Positions 46,852-58,800 of a stretch of DNA of 64,000 bases are shown piece after piece (position 1 is the stretch's first letter; every line of letters starts with the position of its first letter). Source of the DNA: Trichostrongylus colubriformis (lineage: Eukaryota > Nematoda > Chromadorea > Rhabditida > Trichostrongylidae). Below the pieces are notes generated by a model. The model did not search any database, was not told where the DNA came from, and saw nothing but the letters and a program-made list of their open reading frames with translations. Where the stretch lies: the NCBI GenBank assembly GCA_963978905.1, contig OZ022257.1, positions 9,818,509 through 9,882,508 of the forward strand, read 5' to 3'. A program made the position numbers and the translations under genes.

Positions 46852-49800
46852 ATGACTGCAAGTGTGTGGCTGAGTGTGACATTGACGATATGGCTACTCG
46901 TCACTATTATACGCCAAGTTTTCGATCTGATTGGGAAACTTTGGATACCGATTGGGTTCAATCTTTTACAGGTACAGTGGTACACACTTAAAATTCACTA
47001 CCCTTCCTTTCCTCCTAAACCCATCAATTTTGTCGACCTTTTTCCCACTACTTTCATCTCTTTGTACCAGCTAAAGCTCACGATGGAATGGTCACACAGA
47101 ACAATTTGCATCCTACATCAACGTAGCAGATACCAGAAAATCATTGATCCATAAAAATTACTAATTCATATTGATATTTTATTTATACTGCTATTATTAT
47201 TTATTTTCAAACTAATAATTCAATTTAATTTGCTATACTAAAAACCGCTTGACTCGAGACAAAAGAACATGAATCCTTGTCAACTAATTATACTGCTATT
47301 ATTATTTATTTTCAAACTATTAATTCAATTTAATTTGCTATACTAAAAACTGCTTGACTCGAGACAAAAGATCACGAATCCTTGTCAACTAAACGTAAGT
47401 AAGATGAATATGGGCTAATTAAGTGTACTGTTTTTTTTTTTTGCCTTTTTTTGCCTATTGTAGAGCATCGAATATGGTCGATTTGTGGAGTTTTGCCAGC
47501 GAAGGAACGTTAGCAGCTCTTGATTAGGGCTAATCTGCGCATCACCTTTTTTTCTCAAGTGTGTCATTCCTTTCTGCAACACGAAAATCTCTTTTTCTGG
47601 GTTCCCGTGATTTTTTTGCTTTTTCATCGCTTTCTCTTCATCGATTTTTCAACAAAAATCAGTGATGAACAAAAATTCAGTAATAACAATGTGTTATGTT
47701 ATTATTATAACTATAATTACCATCGTAATGATAATTATTACATGATTTATTTTATTTATTTTTAGTTGAATTTCTAATTTTCGATTTCAATTTTTAATTT
47801 ATTTTATTATTATAGTTTATTATTGTTATTTATTTTATATTTTTGAATATCTGCAAAGATTGTTTCCCACTTAACCTCGTATAGATGTCAATGACCCGAT
47901 CTGATAGTTGATTCAAGCATTGATTGGTCCCCTGTCATGAATCGAAATAGTACTGGAATAGTTTTCTCTTATATACTCGAAACCAATGACCTTAATACGG
48001 CTCCCTCGTTATCTCATGTGAATGGCCTTCACTGGGTTTCTAGTTTGCGCAGTGATGACATGCGTTCGTAATTGTGTGCGTGAGACGTCATAGATCGTCA
48101 TCGGAACCCAATAATTTGCTTCCTTCACTCCCTTCCATTCCTCCTTATCCTCCTTTGATTTACCTTCGCTTCCACCAAAATGCGGATATTCATATGGTTA
48201 GGACCGAATATGTGAAATCTTGTAACTCCAATGTGGACCTTAAGCTCTGCGTTGAAATTGACAGGCAAAATCAAAATATCTGTGATTTGTTGTTCCGGTT
48301 TTGCCACCAAAACTGAAAAATTGCTTCTGGTCTACTCTTTTTTCAGTTTATTGCGCTATATGATACCTTCCCACCATGTGATTGAACAACCATAACCATA
48401 TATAGCATTGTGGATTCTGGATTTAATGGTAGTATAGTGATTTATGGCGTTCAATTATTGGCACGGTCACCACAGCAACGATATGCGTTTTGAGAGCACT
48501 TGTTGGGAGCTAGCGATGAAAGGGGCCAAGGTCGCAAGAAGCGAGTGCAAGAAACTCGTGTTAACAACTTGCATTTGATATCAAAGTCCAAAAAAAACGT
48601 GAAGATGAACATGAAAATAAATGAATACAAAAAGGGAAACTTGACGCAAAAAATCTTTAATTTGCTGGGATCTCTTCACCGATTGCACTACTTAGTGATA
48701 GCGAATAGCTTAAGAGGTCATGCTGAGAGCATGCATTTAATGAGATTTCATGTGATCAACAAACCTATGATTAGGCTTTTAGGTAGCTATTACTTCTGTT
48801 AGGCACTGTTCAGACTTCGCGATTCAGGCAATTAGGCAATTAAGCGACTTTCCAAAAGAAAAGATAGTTATTAATAAGGCGAATAGACGATCAAGCAGTT
48901 CAAGCGGAAAGTAAAAGATACGTGTCGATCATTTAATCGCCGACTGTCTGATGGATCGATAAGTATCTTTTCCTTTATGTCTGATGAAAAAGAAGAAATG
49001 AATAAGTATTTTTAGTGGCTGTTGTTGTAAAAAGCATTAAAAGGTGATACGTATAGACCAATCAATCGTCGATCGCCTGATGGTTCCATAAGTATCCCTT
49101 TCCGTCTGATAAAGAAGAAGAAATGAGTAAGTATCTTTTGTGATTGGAGGAACCATTTAATGGCCGATTGCTTGATCGATCGATCAGTATCTTTACCATT
49201 CCGTGTGATAAAAAAGCTACGAATAAGTATCTTTTGTGGTTGTAATTGTAAAAAGCATTAAAAGATACACTGCGTTTCATATCTATAGGTCCACCCTAAT
49301 ATTTTTAAATACCGACGTTCCTCTGAATTCTACAAGGCTATGATGATTACCAGCAAACTTTTCGTACCGAAATTCCCTAGATAAAGTGTTGTCAGGGAAT
49401 TTCGGGCACTAGAACCTTTTTTATAATAAATAGCCCTACTTTTACCGTTTCAAAACTATAGGTCCACACCTTGACTTCAGAAAATTTATTACGAGAACAA
49501 GCAACAACTCAGCAACTAATAACTTGTGGGTCCTCCCTTATTCGCAATGACTTCAATCAAGCGCTTCTGCATGCTCCGTGCTAATTGGTCAGAACGGTTG
49601 GATCGAGAGCAGTCAACACTTCGACAATGGACTTCTTCAACTCTTCAAGGAATCGTACTGCTTGCCATCGCTGTAGATCTTTTGCACCATGATAGCCCAT
49701 ACATTTTCCATTGGATAAATGTCAGAAGAACAGGCCGGTCATTCGAGAACGTCGATATTCCTGGCTGCGATCCACGCCGTAGTTGACCAACTTGCATGGA

Positions 49801-52800
49801 TTGCAGTATTGTCGTGCATAAAGGTGAACAACCTAGTATTGCGGCGACGTAGAAACGGAAAAAGATGGTCTTTCAGAAGCTTCTGGTAGTCCTCCGAATC
49901 CATGCGGCACGATACGAAGGCCAGGTCGAGCCCCAGACCATGAGCGAACCCCCGCTAAAATGTCGTGCAAGAAAGACGGTGGTTCTCTCTGCATATTCCG
50001 CCAGTACTGCCTCCCACCGTCGGGTCCGTCGAGATTAAACTTCTTCTCATCGCTCCAGATCATCTTAAACAAAATAAACCTGAGCAAGACTTCAAAAAGA
50101 CGAAAAGTCGCAAGCACCGTGCTTTAGACCAATCTCTTCCGATGTTCTTAGTCGCGAATCCAGAGCGAGCCATCTTTTGACGTTCTGTGAGCATGGACGG
50201 CCGCCAGGGTTCTCCAATCCATAGTGCTCTGGATCTTGTAGGTAAATGTTCACGCAGTTGTGTGACGGATCAATTCGAGCAGCGATCTTCCTCCGTGACC
50301 GTCCAGCTTCGACGAAGGCTTGCACTCGAGCTTGTTCTTCTGGAGTAAGACGCGTACCACCAGTCATTGAGAGGACGATGTTGACCACGACCGTATGCAT
50401 GCCCAAGTTCAGATTTTGTTTCATACTTGTGGCGAAATGGGATTAGTTTCATTAGTGGACCTATAGTTTTGAAACGGGCAAGATTTAGCTTTTGGAATAA
50501 CAAAAAATATTTCAGAGTTTCGACATTCTCTAAAACAGTTTTTAGAGGACTCTCGATGGTGGGGAACTCAATAATCCACGTCACAGCTCTTCAAAATGTA
50601 TGGGGAGTCCACTAGCTGAAGATGCAAGGGTGGACCTATAGATATGAAACGCAGTGTATATATCAACCATTTAATCGTTCGCCTGATCGATCGATAAGTA
50701 TCTTTTCCTTTCTGCCTGATAACCTGAATCGTGAACTCTGAACATTACCTCAGTGTGAAATGGTGTTATCGATTTTTCTCTGTTGACATGCTTCTGACCG
50801 ATAGTGCGTTCGTATTTGCATAGAGGTATCCCTTTATGTCTGCTGCCGCTAGCTGGAATTGTGTGTTTTCGCTGGCGCCTCTTCACTCGGCTCTACCGCT
50901 GACTGAACGCAAGACGTAAGACGAGATCAGGGGCATTTGAGGTGCAATATCTCAAACGAATGACTTAATATTGATCACATCTCGATGAGTCGCCTGAGAG
51001 AATCGCGTTCCGTAAGCGCTGCCAGCTTTTTCGCCAAACAATGGGGAAAACTACAGCATTATTAGCGTACAGCGTTGGTGGAGGAATCTTAGACAAAGAC
51101 GTCGTCTATTCGAAAATGGGGACGGCCATTCCTTAAGAGGAACGGTGAGGGACGGCCAATCTTTTAAAAGGACGGTGAGCAGCGTAACGTGTCCTATTGA
51201 AAATCCACCAATGTGTATTAGGAAATTCAATGAAATATCCCAAAAATGATATGGGATATGAACAGCTGGTAATGAGTGGTAATGGAAGCGTTGTGGTTTT
51301 ACAGCAGTTCTGTCTCTGAACTTTACCAACACAAAAGAACAAAATATGTGAATGTTATAAGTGTGAACGTGTAAGTGGCCCTAACAAGTACTGTACATGG
51401 GTCTAAAAGTGTGTAATTATGTGACTACGAGAGCACATGTATGAGGCCGAATACGCTTGCAAATAGCACTGCTACACCGACCGAAACCATAGACTATCTC
51501 ATGGCATATCCTCAAAAAAAAATCGATGAGCTTTTTTTCGATGAGTTTGGTGGTTCATGTTGTTTCGGTAAAATCCATTGCGCTGAGGAGTGAGTTGTTC
51601 TTCGTTGTTGCAGGGGGTTTCCCTCCGTATTTTCTCAATGATAGGGGCGGAGGTGGTGCAGTGACAGGTGGCGCGCACCCCACTCTCGTGGTGAGGCGAT
51701 CAAATCCCGCACCAACGCCCGCCCGGCCAACCAAGCCTCCCATTTCTTCGGGGTCGGTGAATCGTACCAGACTCATCTGGGAGAATATAAGCACTGACTT
51801 GTACATCGGCTGGCCACAGCAAGTCATTGTATAGGCCACATCACATTCACCAGTCAGCACGATTCTGAATGGAACTAGTATGTGCATTCCGAAGGGATTG
51901 ATTAGCGCCAAAAACTTTATCCTTTATCCTTTTAATATCTCTATGATATCTCTTGATTCGGTCATGATAGCTATGGAAGTGCATCAGGACTGTACAACTA
52001 GGTTAGAACACGCGAGCTGCGCCCTGCCCTTTAACGCCCACTCCCAACGAGACAAGCAAGGCATTTGGCGTGAGTGGCAGCGTAATTCACAAAGCGTGGT
52101 GACCCAGTTGTGCACAGATTTGACGCACGCACAATCTGACAGCTATTACCTTGATGTGACCTAAAATGAAATTTGATCCTCACTGAAAAGGGTAAGTCCT
52201 CTACGCTATGAAAGAAACAGGCTTTCATTTCGAACATAGTTTCAGTTGGCAAAAAAAAAAGCTTGCTTTCATTTTTCCGAGTAACTGTCAATTAAAGACA
52301 GAGATAAGGCTATGTGAGTAACGAGAACTACTAAAATGAGTCACGCAACTGAAAGCTAGGGTCTGAAAAGACTATATGTTGCGAAATTTTCCGATGAGAA
52401 AGAGTGCCCCTTGACTTTATAAGAGCTGTATTCTTCAGCAGCTTCCACCTGTTTCATGCCAGCCCCCCCCCCCTTTTTTTTCTCGGGCCGACTCGCCTCT
52501 TTTGGGAATGAACGGCAGCAAGAGGCCTCATTTCTAGAGTCTTTGACCACTTCACTCTGTTTTTCCTCCTACTAGCGAGCGCGTCCACCTTCATAATTGG
52601 ACTTTCCATATTCGGCCCGAATCACCCCTATCACAGACTTCAAGCCAACCGTCAGAGTGTCGAACATTTTTAATATCAAAGTTTTTTTTTAAATCAGAAA
52701 TCCGCAGGACAGGTATCACTGAAGAAGAAGCTGGGTATTGAAAGAAGGGCCTTTCTTTTTTGAAGAATTCCGTGTTTCAGATTCTCTGCTGCATAACCGG

Positions 52801-55800
52801 CCTATTCGGCGTTTGTCAGGGACGAGTCCTTCTTCTTGTGGCTCTCTCAATTTCATGTGCGATATCAATTTGCCAGAATGTTCTTATAGCTTTGTGGTAG
52901 GTTGGTTTCATGAATGTTAAAAATTTGTGTGAAATAGTCATGTCTTCCACTCTACATGACCCTTATTATACAGTGTGTCCCAAAAGTATAGGTCCACCCT
53001 ATTTTTCATCCATATCTCCAGAATGGACCAGCGATTCCTTTCCAAATTTTTATCTGTGGTACCTGATCACTGTAGCGATCAAACGCCTCAGTAAAATTGG
53101 AGACATAGAATCGCAAAATTTTATTTGCTTTTTTATTCAAAAATAGGGGTGTCCCAAAAGTATAGGTCCACTCAGTCTTTCCGCCTTGCTACCTTCGAGA
53201 GGTAAGTTGTGAAGTAAATGTGTTGACGCATCCTTCTGAGATTTACTCTACAGTGCCATGCCACGCGGTACGCACTTATCCGAGTACGAAAAAGGACAAA
53301 TTCTGGCCTACAAGGATGTGGGACTCAGCAATCGCAAAATTTCTGGGAAGATGGGCCTATTCCACAACTTGATCGACAGCTTCTGTAGCACCAAGGACCT
53401 GTACGGATCGAAAAAGACAAAAGGAAGACCGCAGAAGCTTTCTGAGAGGCAGAAGCGTCGGATCCTCAGCGCTGCGTCCAATTCCAGAAAGGGTGTTTGT
53501 CTGCTGTGCAGGGAACTGACACCTACTGTATCGAAAAACACTGTGCACCGTCTGCTCAAGCCGTCTCCTCACTTCGAGCGAAGACGGCTCTCGTCCACGC
53601 CATACCTCACGAGGGCACACGAAGAGGCTCAAATCCATTTTGCCAAGTAAAATGTCAGCTGAACGCATCAATGGGATGAGGTAGTCTGCAGGGTTACATT
53701 ATTGACGTAGTATAGTTCACGGCGTATCAGTAATAGCGTTGCCGGTATCTTTTCTGATGAGAAAATTCAAAATTGGATGAACCCGATGGCTTGGCAAGTC
53801 ACTGGAAGGATTTGAGGGAGGAGCCGCGCCACTTCTCGAGGCGCGGATTTGCTGGTGGTAATTTTATGGTTTGGGCCGCCTTCTCTCGCTTTGGTAAAAG
53901 CAGGATACTATTCATCACGCATCGTATAGACTCCAGGGCTTATCAGGACGTTCTAGAAAGTAATTTACTACCATATAAACAGCGGTACATACATACATTA
54001 GGTGCCAGTTCCCAGCACAGCCGACAAACACCCTTTCTGGAATTGGACGCAGCGTCGAGGATCCGACGCTTCTCCCTCTCAGAAAGCTTCTGCGGCCTTC
54101 CACTTCTCTTTTTCGTTCCGTACAGGTCCTTGGTGCTACAGAAGCTGTCGATCAAGTTGTGGAATAGGCCCATCTTCTCAGAATTTTGCGATTGCTGAGT
54201 TCCACATCCTTGTAGGCCAGAATTTGTCCTTTTTCGTACTCGGATAAGTGCGTACCACGTGGCATGGCACTGTAGAGTAAATCTCAGAAGGATGAGTCAA
54301 CACATTTACCTCACAACTTACCTCTCGAAGGTAGCAAGGCGGAAAGACTGAGTGGACCTATACTTTTGGGACACCCTTATTTTTGAAAAAAAAGCAAATA
54401 AAATTTTGCAATTTTATGTCTCCAATTTTACTGAGGCGTTTGATCGCTACTGTGATCAGGTACCACAGATGAAAATTTGGAAAGGAATCGCTGGTCCATT
54501 CTGGAGATATGGATGAAAAATAGGGTGGACCTATACTTTTGGGACACACTGTACTCGCAATATGAATACGGAGGAACAGCGCTTTCCAGAAGCTGCGAAT
54601 ATTCCATCACCAAATTATTCTATTAAACCATATGTGATACATAGTAGTTACCATTCTGCCTTACAGTAGGTATCGTAATCCTAATCTTTGAGGTAACGCC
54701 TACATTTTCCAGGTATATTGGAGTGTTCGGTGATATATCCAGACCGGTGCTATCAGCAGGACTACCGTACTCTTACTCGTTCTTTTTGCGACATACACCG
54801 TCTTGCGGAGCGCGCTACGACTTGCAGAGGTATAAAACTTACAATGAACTAAAGCAAACTATGTGAAGTGAATGAAAATACTTGTAATCGTTCTTACCCT
54901 GAGCCTCATTATCGTAAGAGAAGTTTACTGGGAAAAATGGCCACAGAGGTCTGGGTCTCATTGGCTGCAATGGATTTCTGAAGGCTTAGCATGTGAAATG
55001 AAAGGAGATATGGGGATGCCCATAAGTACTGTTATGAATGATAAGAAAACCGATGAAAAGGAAAGAAAAGGAAGTGTAAGAAGAAAAAAAACACCAGGTT
55101 GAATATTTGTTAAAGGAACCGTAAACGGAATTCCGGTTTATCACTTTCTCTCAAAATAACTTTAGCGCAGTTTAAATTTTTGCGCCCAATGCTGATTTGC
55201 TTCTCACTATGCGTCTCTGACCACGTGACCGTGGCCCCTTTCTTCTACAGCCCTCGTGGCCGCACCCCTTCGGACACCCTATCCCGTCAGACGTCACTCT
55301 GAGGAGCTCTATAGCTGTCGGACTCTTATTTCCTCGCGTGAAATCTCGCATGTGGCCCGTAGCAAGCAAATACATCATAAATATATGGGTAGAAGACGAA
55401 CTAAAATTTTCGTGCACGATTCCTATAGGTGAAACGCGGTTGTGGCATAAGTTATAACCGCTTGCAAAAACTATCGCCAACTCGGCGGTGGCGTCGTAGA
55501 GTATAAATGCAACCCTGCGATTTTGCGGTGTCGCACTTTTCGCACGCGATACAGCGACCTTGAGGATCTGTATCGCCGTAACTTCACATGCGAAGTCTCG
55601 TCACTGCCAGATCGCAGAATGGCAAAATCGCGAAGCCTGACGGCAACCTATGAAATATGGACCCTCCGTAACACCGCAAGGAAACGCCATTCACTTCCAC
55701 GACAGGAGAATCTTGAGTACCGCAATGGTCATCCCCTCAAAATTGGTTGCTCCTCTGAAAAGAAAAATCAGGTGGTTTTCTCAGACAGCTTAGCCCTTAG

Positions 55801-58800
55801 ACTTTTAAGAGAATAATATTGTCACAGTTCTCTAGGAACGTTTCTCTCTCAGCAAATGTTTTTGGTACTGCAAAAAAAGAGAAGACTGTTCGGAGCAATT
55901 CAGGGAGACCCCGACATTCGGGTGTGTGCACTTATGACAAAAATCGGTTCGCGGCTTCGCACTCGCGGAGCCATCAGTACGAAGTTGTTTGGAATTTCGC
56001 TCAAGACGCAATGGGCTGGTACCGTGAAGGTCTTCAAAGATTGCAGTCTGGGAGCTTCGGAAGTTCGCCTATGTCGTTGTTGCTGTTTCAACAGATAAAG
56101 CTGCAAACGACTCGCACTCGCCGCGCCGCGCTGCTCGCCGTGGGAGACCACGCGATTTTTGTCATAAGTGAACACACCCGCGACATTCACACAGTGAGTA
56201 GAACGTGATTAAAAGCTTCTGAGGCGATTACTGTGTCCAAATGCTTTACTTACGACAAATTGCATATTTCAGCGAATCATCGTAGGCTGTAAATGCAAAT
56301 GCTTTCTAATGGATACTTGCTTTTATGGCATATTTGCAGATCGAAATGGGTTCAAGCCCAATGCCCTGTGCCTTACAACCAAATTGAAGCCGGCCAAGCG
56401 CTTCTGCACATAATTCTTGCTGGCATCACACTCATCCTCAGCGTCGCACTAGTATTGCAAAGAAGGAGCGAAAAGGATAGACAGAAGCTCCCTCTGTCAC
56501 AGCAGTATGCTCAAATCAAACGAAATCAGCTACCGTCTCCATTGTCCATAAGTGAACTCAGGTATGACACTGCTTGTGAAAGCTTTTTAATATCCATGAT
56601 TGGTAACGCCAGACCCGTTTTCAGAAGCGGTTGTGTGGATTCATCCAGCGATGATTTGATGGTGGCAGGAGCAACATTGCCTGAGCAACGAGCTCCTCCA
56701 CTCTCGTATGAGCGACATAATCGCAGTAAAAGAGCTAGAATACGACCGAATTCAATGGTGGGTTTTGGGATGTTGCCAAAAAACAGTTTAGCACAAAACG
56801 TCATGGCTATTTAGGCTGCGTTCATACTTTGCGCCGGTAGGGCATCACAGCGTTCACAGGCAGAGAAGCAGAGTGGCACAGCGTGGAGATGCAGGTACAT
56901 GCAGCCTGCCGCCGGTCGCAAAGTGTGAACGCGACCTAAACTGTACACCAGGGGTGGGTCTATTTACGACAAAAAATCGCTCCGCGGCGTCGCACTCGCG
57001 GCGCCATCAGTACACTTGCCGATTCGATTGCCCTTCTGAGCGCGGCACAGCGTGACTGCGTCACCTCTGCACTTCCACCCATGCCACACTGCCTCCTGCA
57101 CTCATGCCACCCTGTCTCCTCTACCCATGCCACACTGCCTCGCTTGAAGGTCGCCAAGCCCTGCCACTGGCACTCGCACCCGCCGCGCTGCTCGCCGCGG
57201 GCGGCCACGCGATTTTTTGTCGTAAGTAGACCCACCCGTACATCAGCAGCAGGTTCCGAAGCCTGGCTTCCTGGCTTCCTGCCACTACACTATCGCACGA
57301 GTGCAGAAACTTGGAATCATACATTCTTTACATCCCCTATAAATCATCTATTATTCAGCCGGAGACGCAATTCGATCAGTACTCCTGCATGACTACTTCT
57401 GACAGAAATGATTTCGTTTCAAAGCAGCGGACCAGAAGACTTTCTTCTACTACAAATGGACGTTTCCAGAAGTCTTGCGAGCTGCCGAGACTTGGGGTAA
57501 TTGAGAATTTAATTCCGTTGATCACAACTCTCAGCCTTATGGTTTCTCAGCTTTTCACCTAGCAGTATAAGGTTTCCTACCCGGCAGTACTGAAAATTGG
57601 TGAGGGGTTCCAGTTCATACTTGAAATTCACTAAATTACTGTAAAAAATACAGGATGTGAGGAATTCTGACGAACCAAACGAGCAAGAGTTTGGCAAACC
57701 ACCAGGTGCACTGACATCATTAATAAGTTTCGATCCGAAGAGTGGAACACTTCTACGAGTACGGGAGCACAGAGGGTCAGATGAGGATGAAGCTGAAGGT
57801 TACTGTCGGATAGAGAAGGTGAGCAAGCTTAGATATCTATCTTTGTCAAGAATGCAGCAATCCCAAAGGTAGATCTAACAGATTTTGTTTGACATTTCGC
57901 GATCAAAGGAATCATGCATGGCAATTTATCACTTTATAATTTCTCGAAACTACTCCAGTACGTAGAGAAAAATACAAAGAAAATGAAAGGCATCCTTTGT
58001 TTTTACGCATAATTCGAAAATCTAAAAATTGCAACCCTTTTGAATTCCCGCCGAACAACCCCTGAACTGTTGCCATTGGAGAGACAGTCTAGCGCCCAAT
58101 CTTGATTGGCTTGCACCAGTCACGTGACCACCACCGCTGTACTCCCAAAGCTCTCGCGACCCGGCCACGTTAAAAGTGCGCCCGAAAGCTGTGAGGACGT
58201 TGAGGGGATGTATCCTCAAGTTTTCTATTTCCTCGCGTGAAACCACATGTGGATTGTAGCTAACAAAACAGCAGTATGATAGAAGGCGATACTTTTAGTC
58301 ATGCAGACTGGATAATCGACGATCTGTGATATCTTGAATGTTTTACCGATTATCCCTTACACCGATAATTTACTCATCGTTAGGAAAATGTGAGAAAGAC
58401 ATGAAGAAGGTGTTTCAGGAACCGGCGGACAGCGGGTTGTATGAATGTATCCGCGCTAAAACACCAAGAAATCGCTTGATTCCGTCATCTACAGCTGATC
58501 AAAGCCTGACCAAATCAAGGCTAGGAGACCACAGTCATGTAAGTTTGGCCTCTCAGCTATTAGTGTTTATACAGGGTACACCGAGAGTCAGGATTCCTCG
58601 ACAGGGGGGGGGGGTCGTTGTCGACAGGATAAGAGGGTGAGGGTCGTACCTTCAAAGGTCAGCGATAAGCACTAAACTCTAAATTAAATGAGGAGATGCA
58701 AGCAAAGGTTATATACCGCAAAGTGACGAAATGTGAATAAAATATCTTTTTGCTCCAGGAAAGGATTCATAGCAATAAAACATTGCAACTATGCAATCCA

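Larger units (their letters stand above)
48808..50745. mobile_element. MITE with internal tandem repeats, split by a Tc3-like insertion
   Basis: Left end GTTCAGACTTCGCGATTCAG and right end CTGAATCGTGAACTCTGAAC are inverted with two mismatches. Between them, about four imperfect repeats contain GATCGATAAGTATCTTTTCC or variants. The Tc3-like element at 49268-50656 interrupts the array. Without it the host element would be about 550 bp. Confidence 0.6.
52971..54551. mobile_element. Tc3-like foldback transposon
   Basis: Ends CAGTGTGTCCCAAAAGTATA and its complement are flanked by TA (52969-52970, 54552-54553). The arms are very long: 52971 to about 53526 and about 54000 to 54551 are inverted copies. 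Each includes the terminus, an internal site GTGTCCCAAAAGTATAGG near 53149 (complement near 54375), and the first 90 or so transposase codons. The centre (53527-53999) holds a fragment of the transposase middle. Confidence 0.85.

Noticed and set aside
47660..47860. AT-rich stretch as a possible replication origin or matrix attachment site
   Set aside because: Simple TTATT-rich low complexity inside an intron; no specific motif supports either.
57359..57496. Considered as a separate small gene starting at an internal ATG
   Set aside because: Phase-0 splice sites on both sides join it to the NKAIN-like reading frame.
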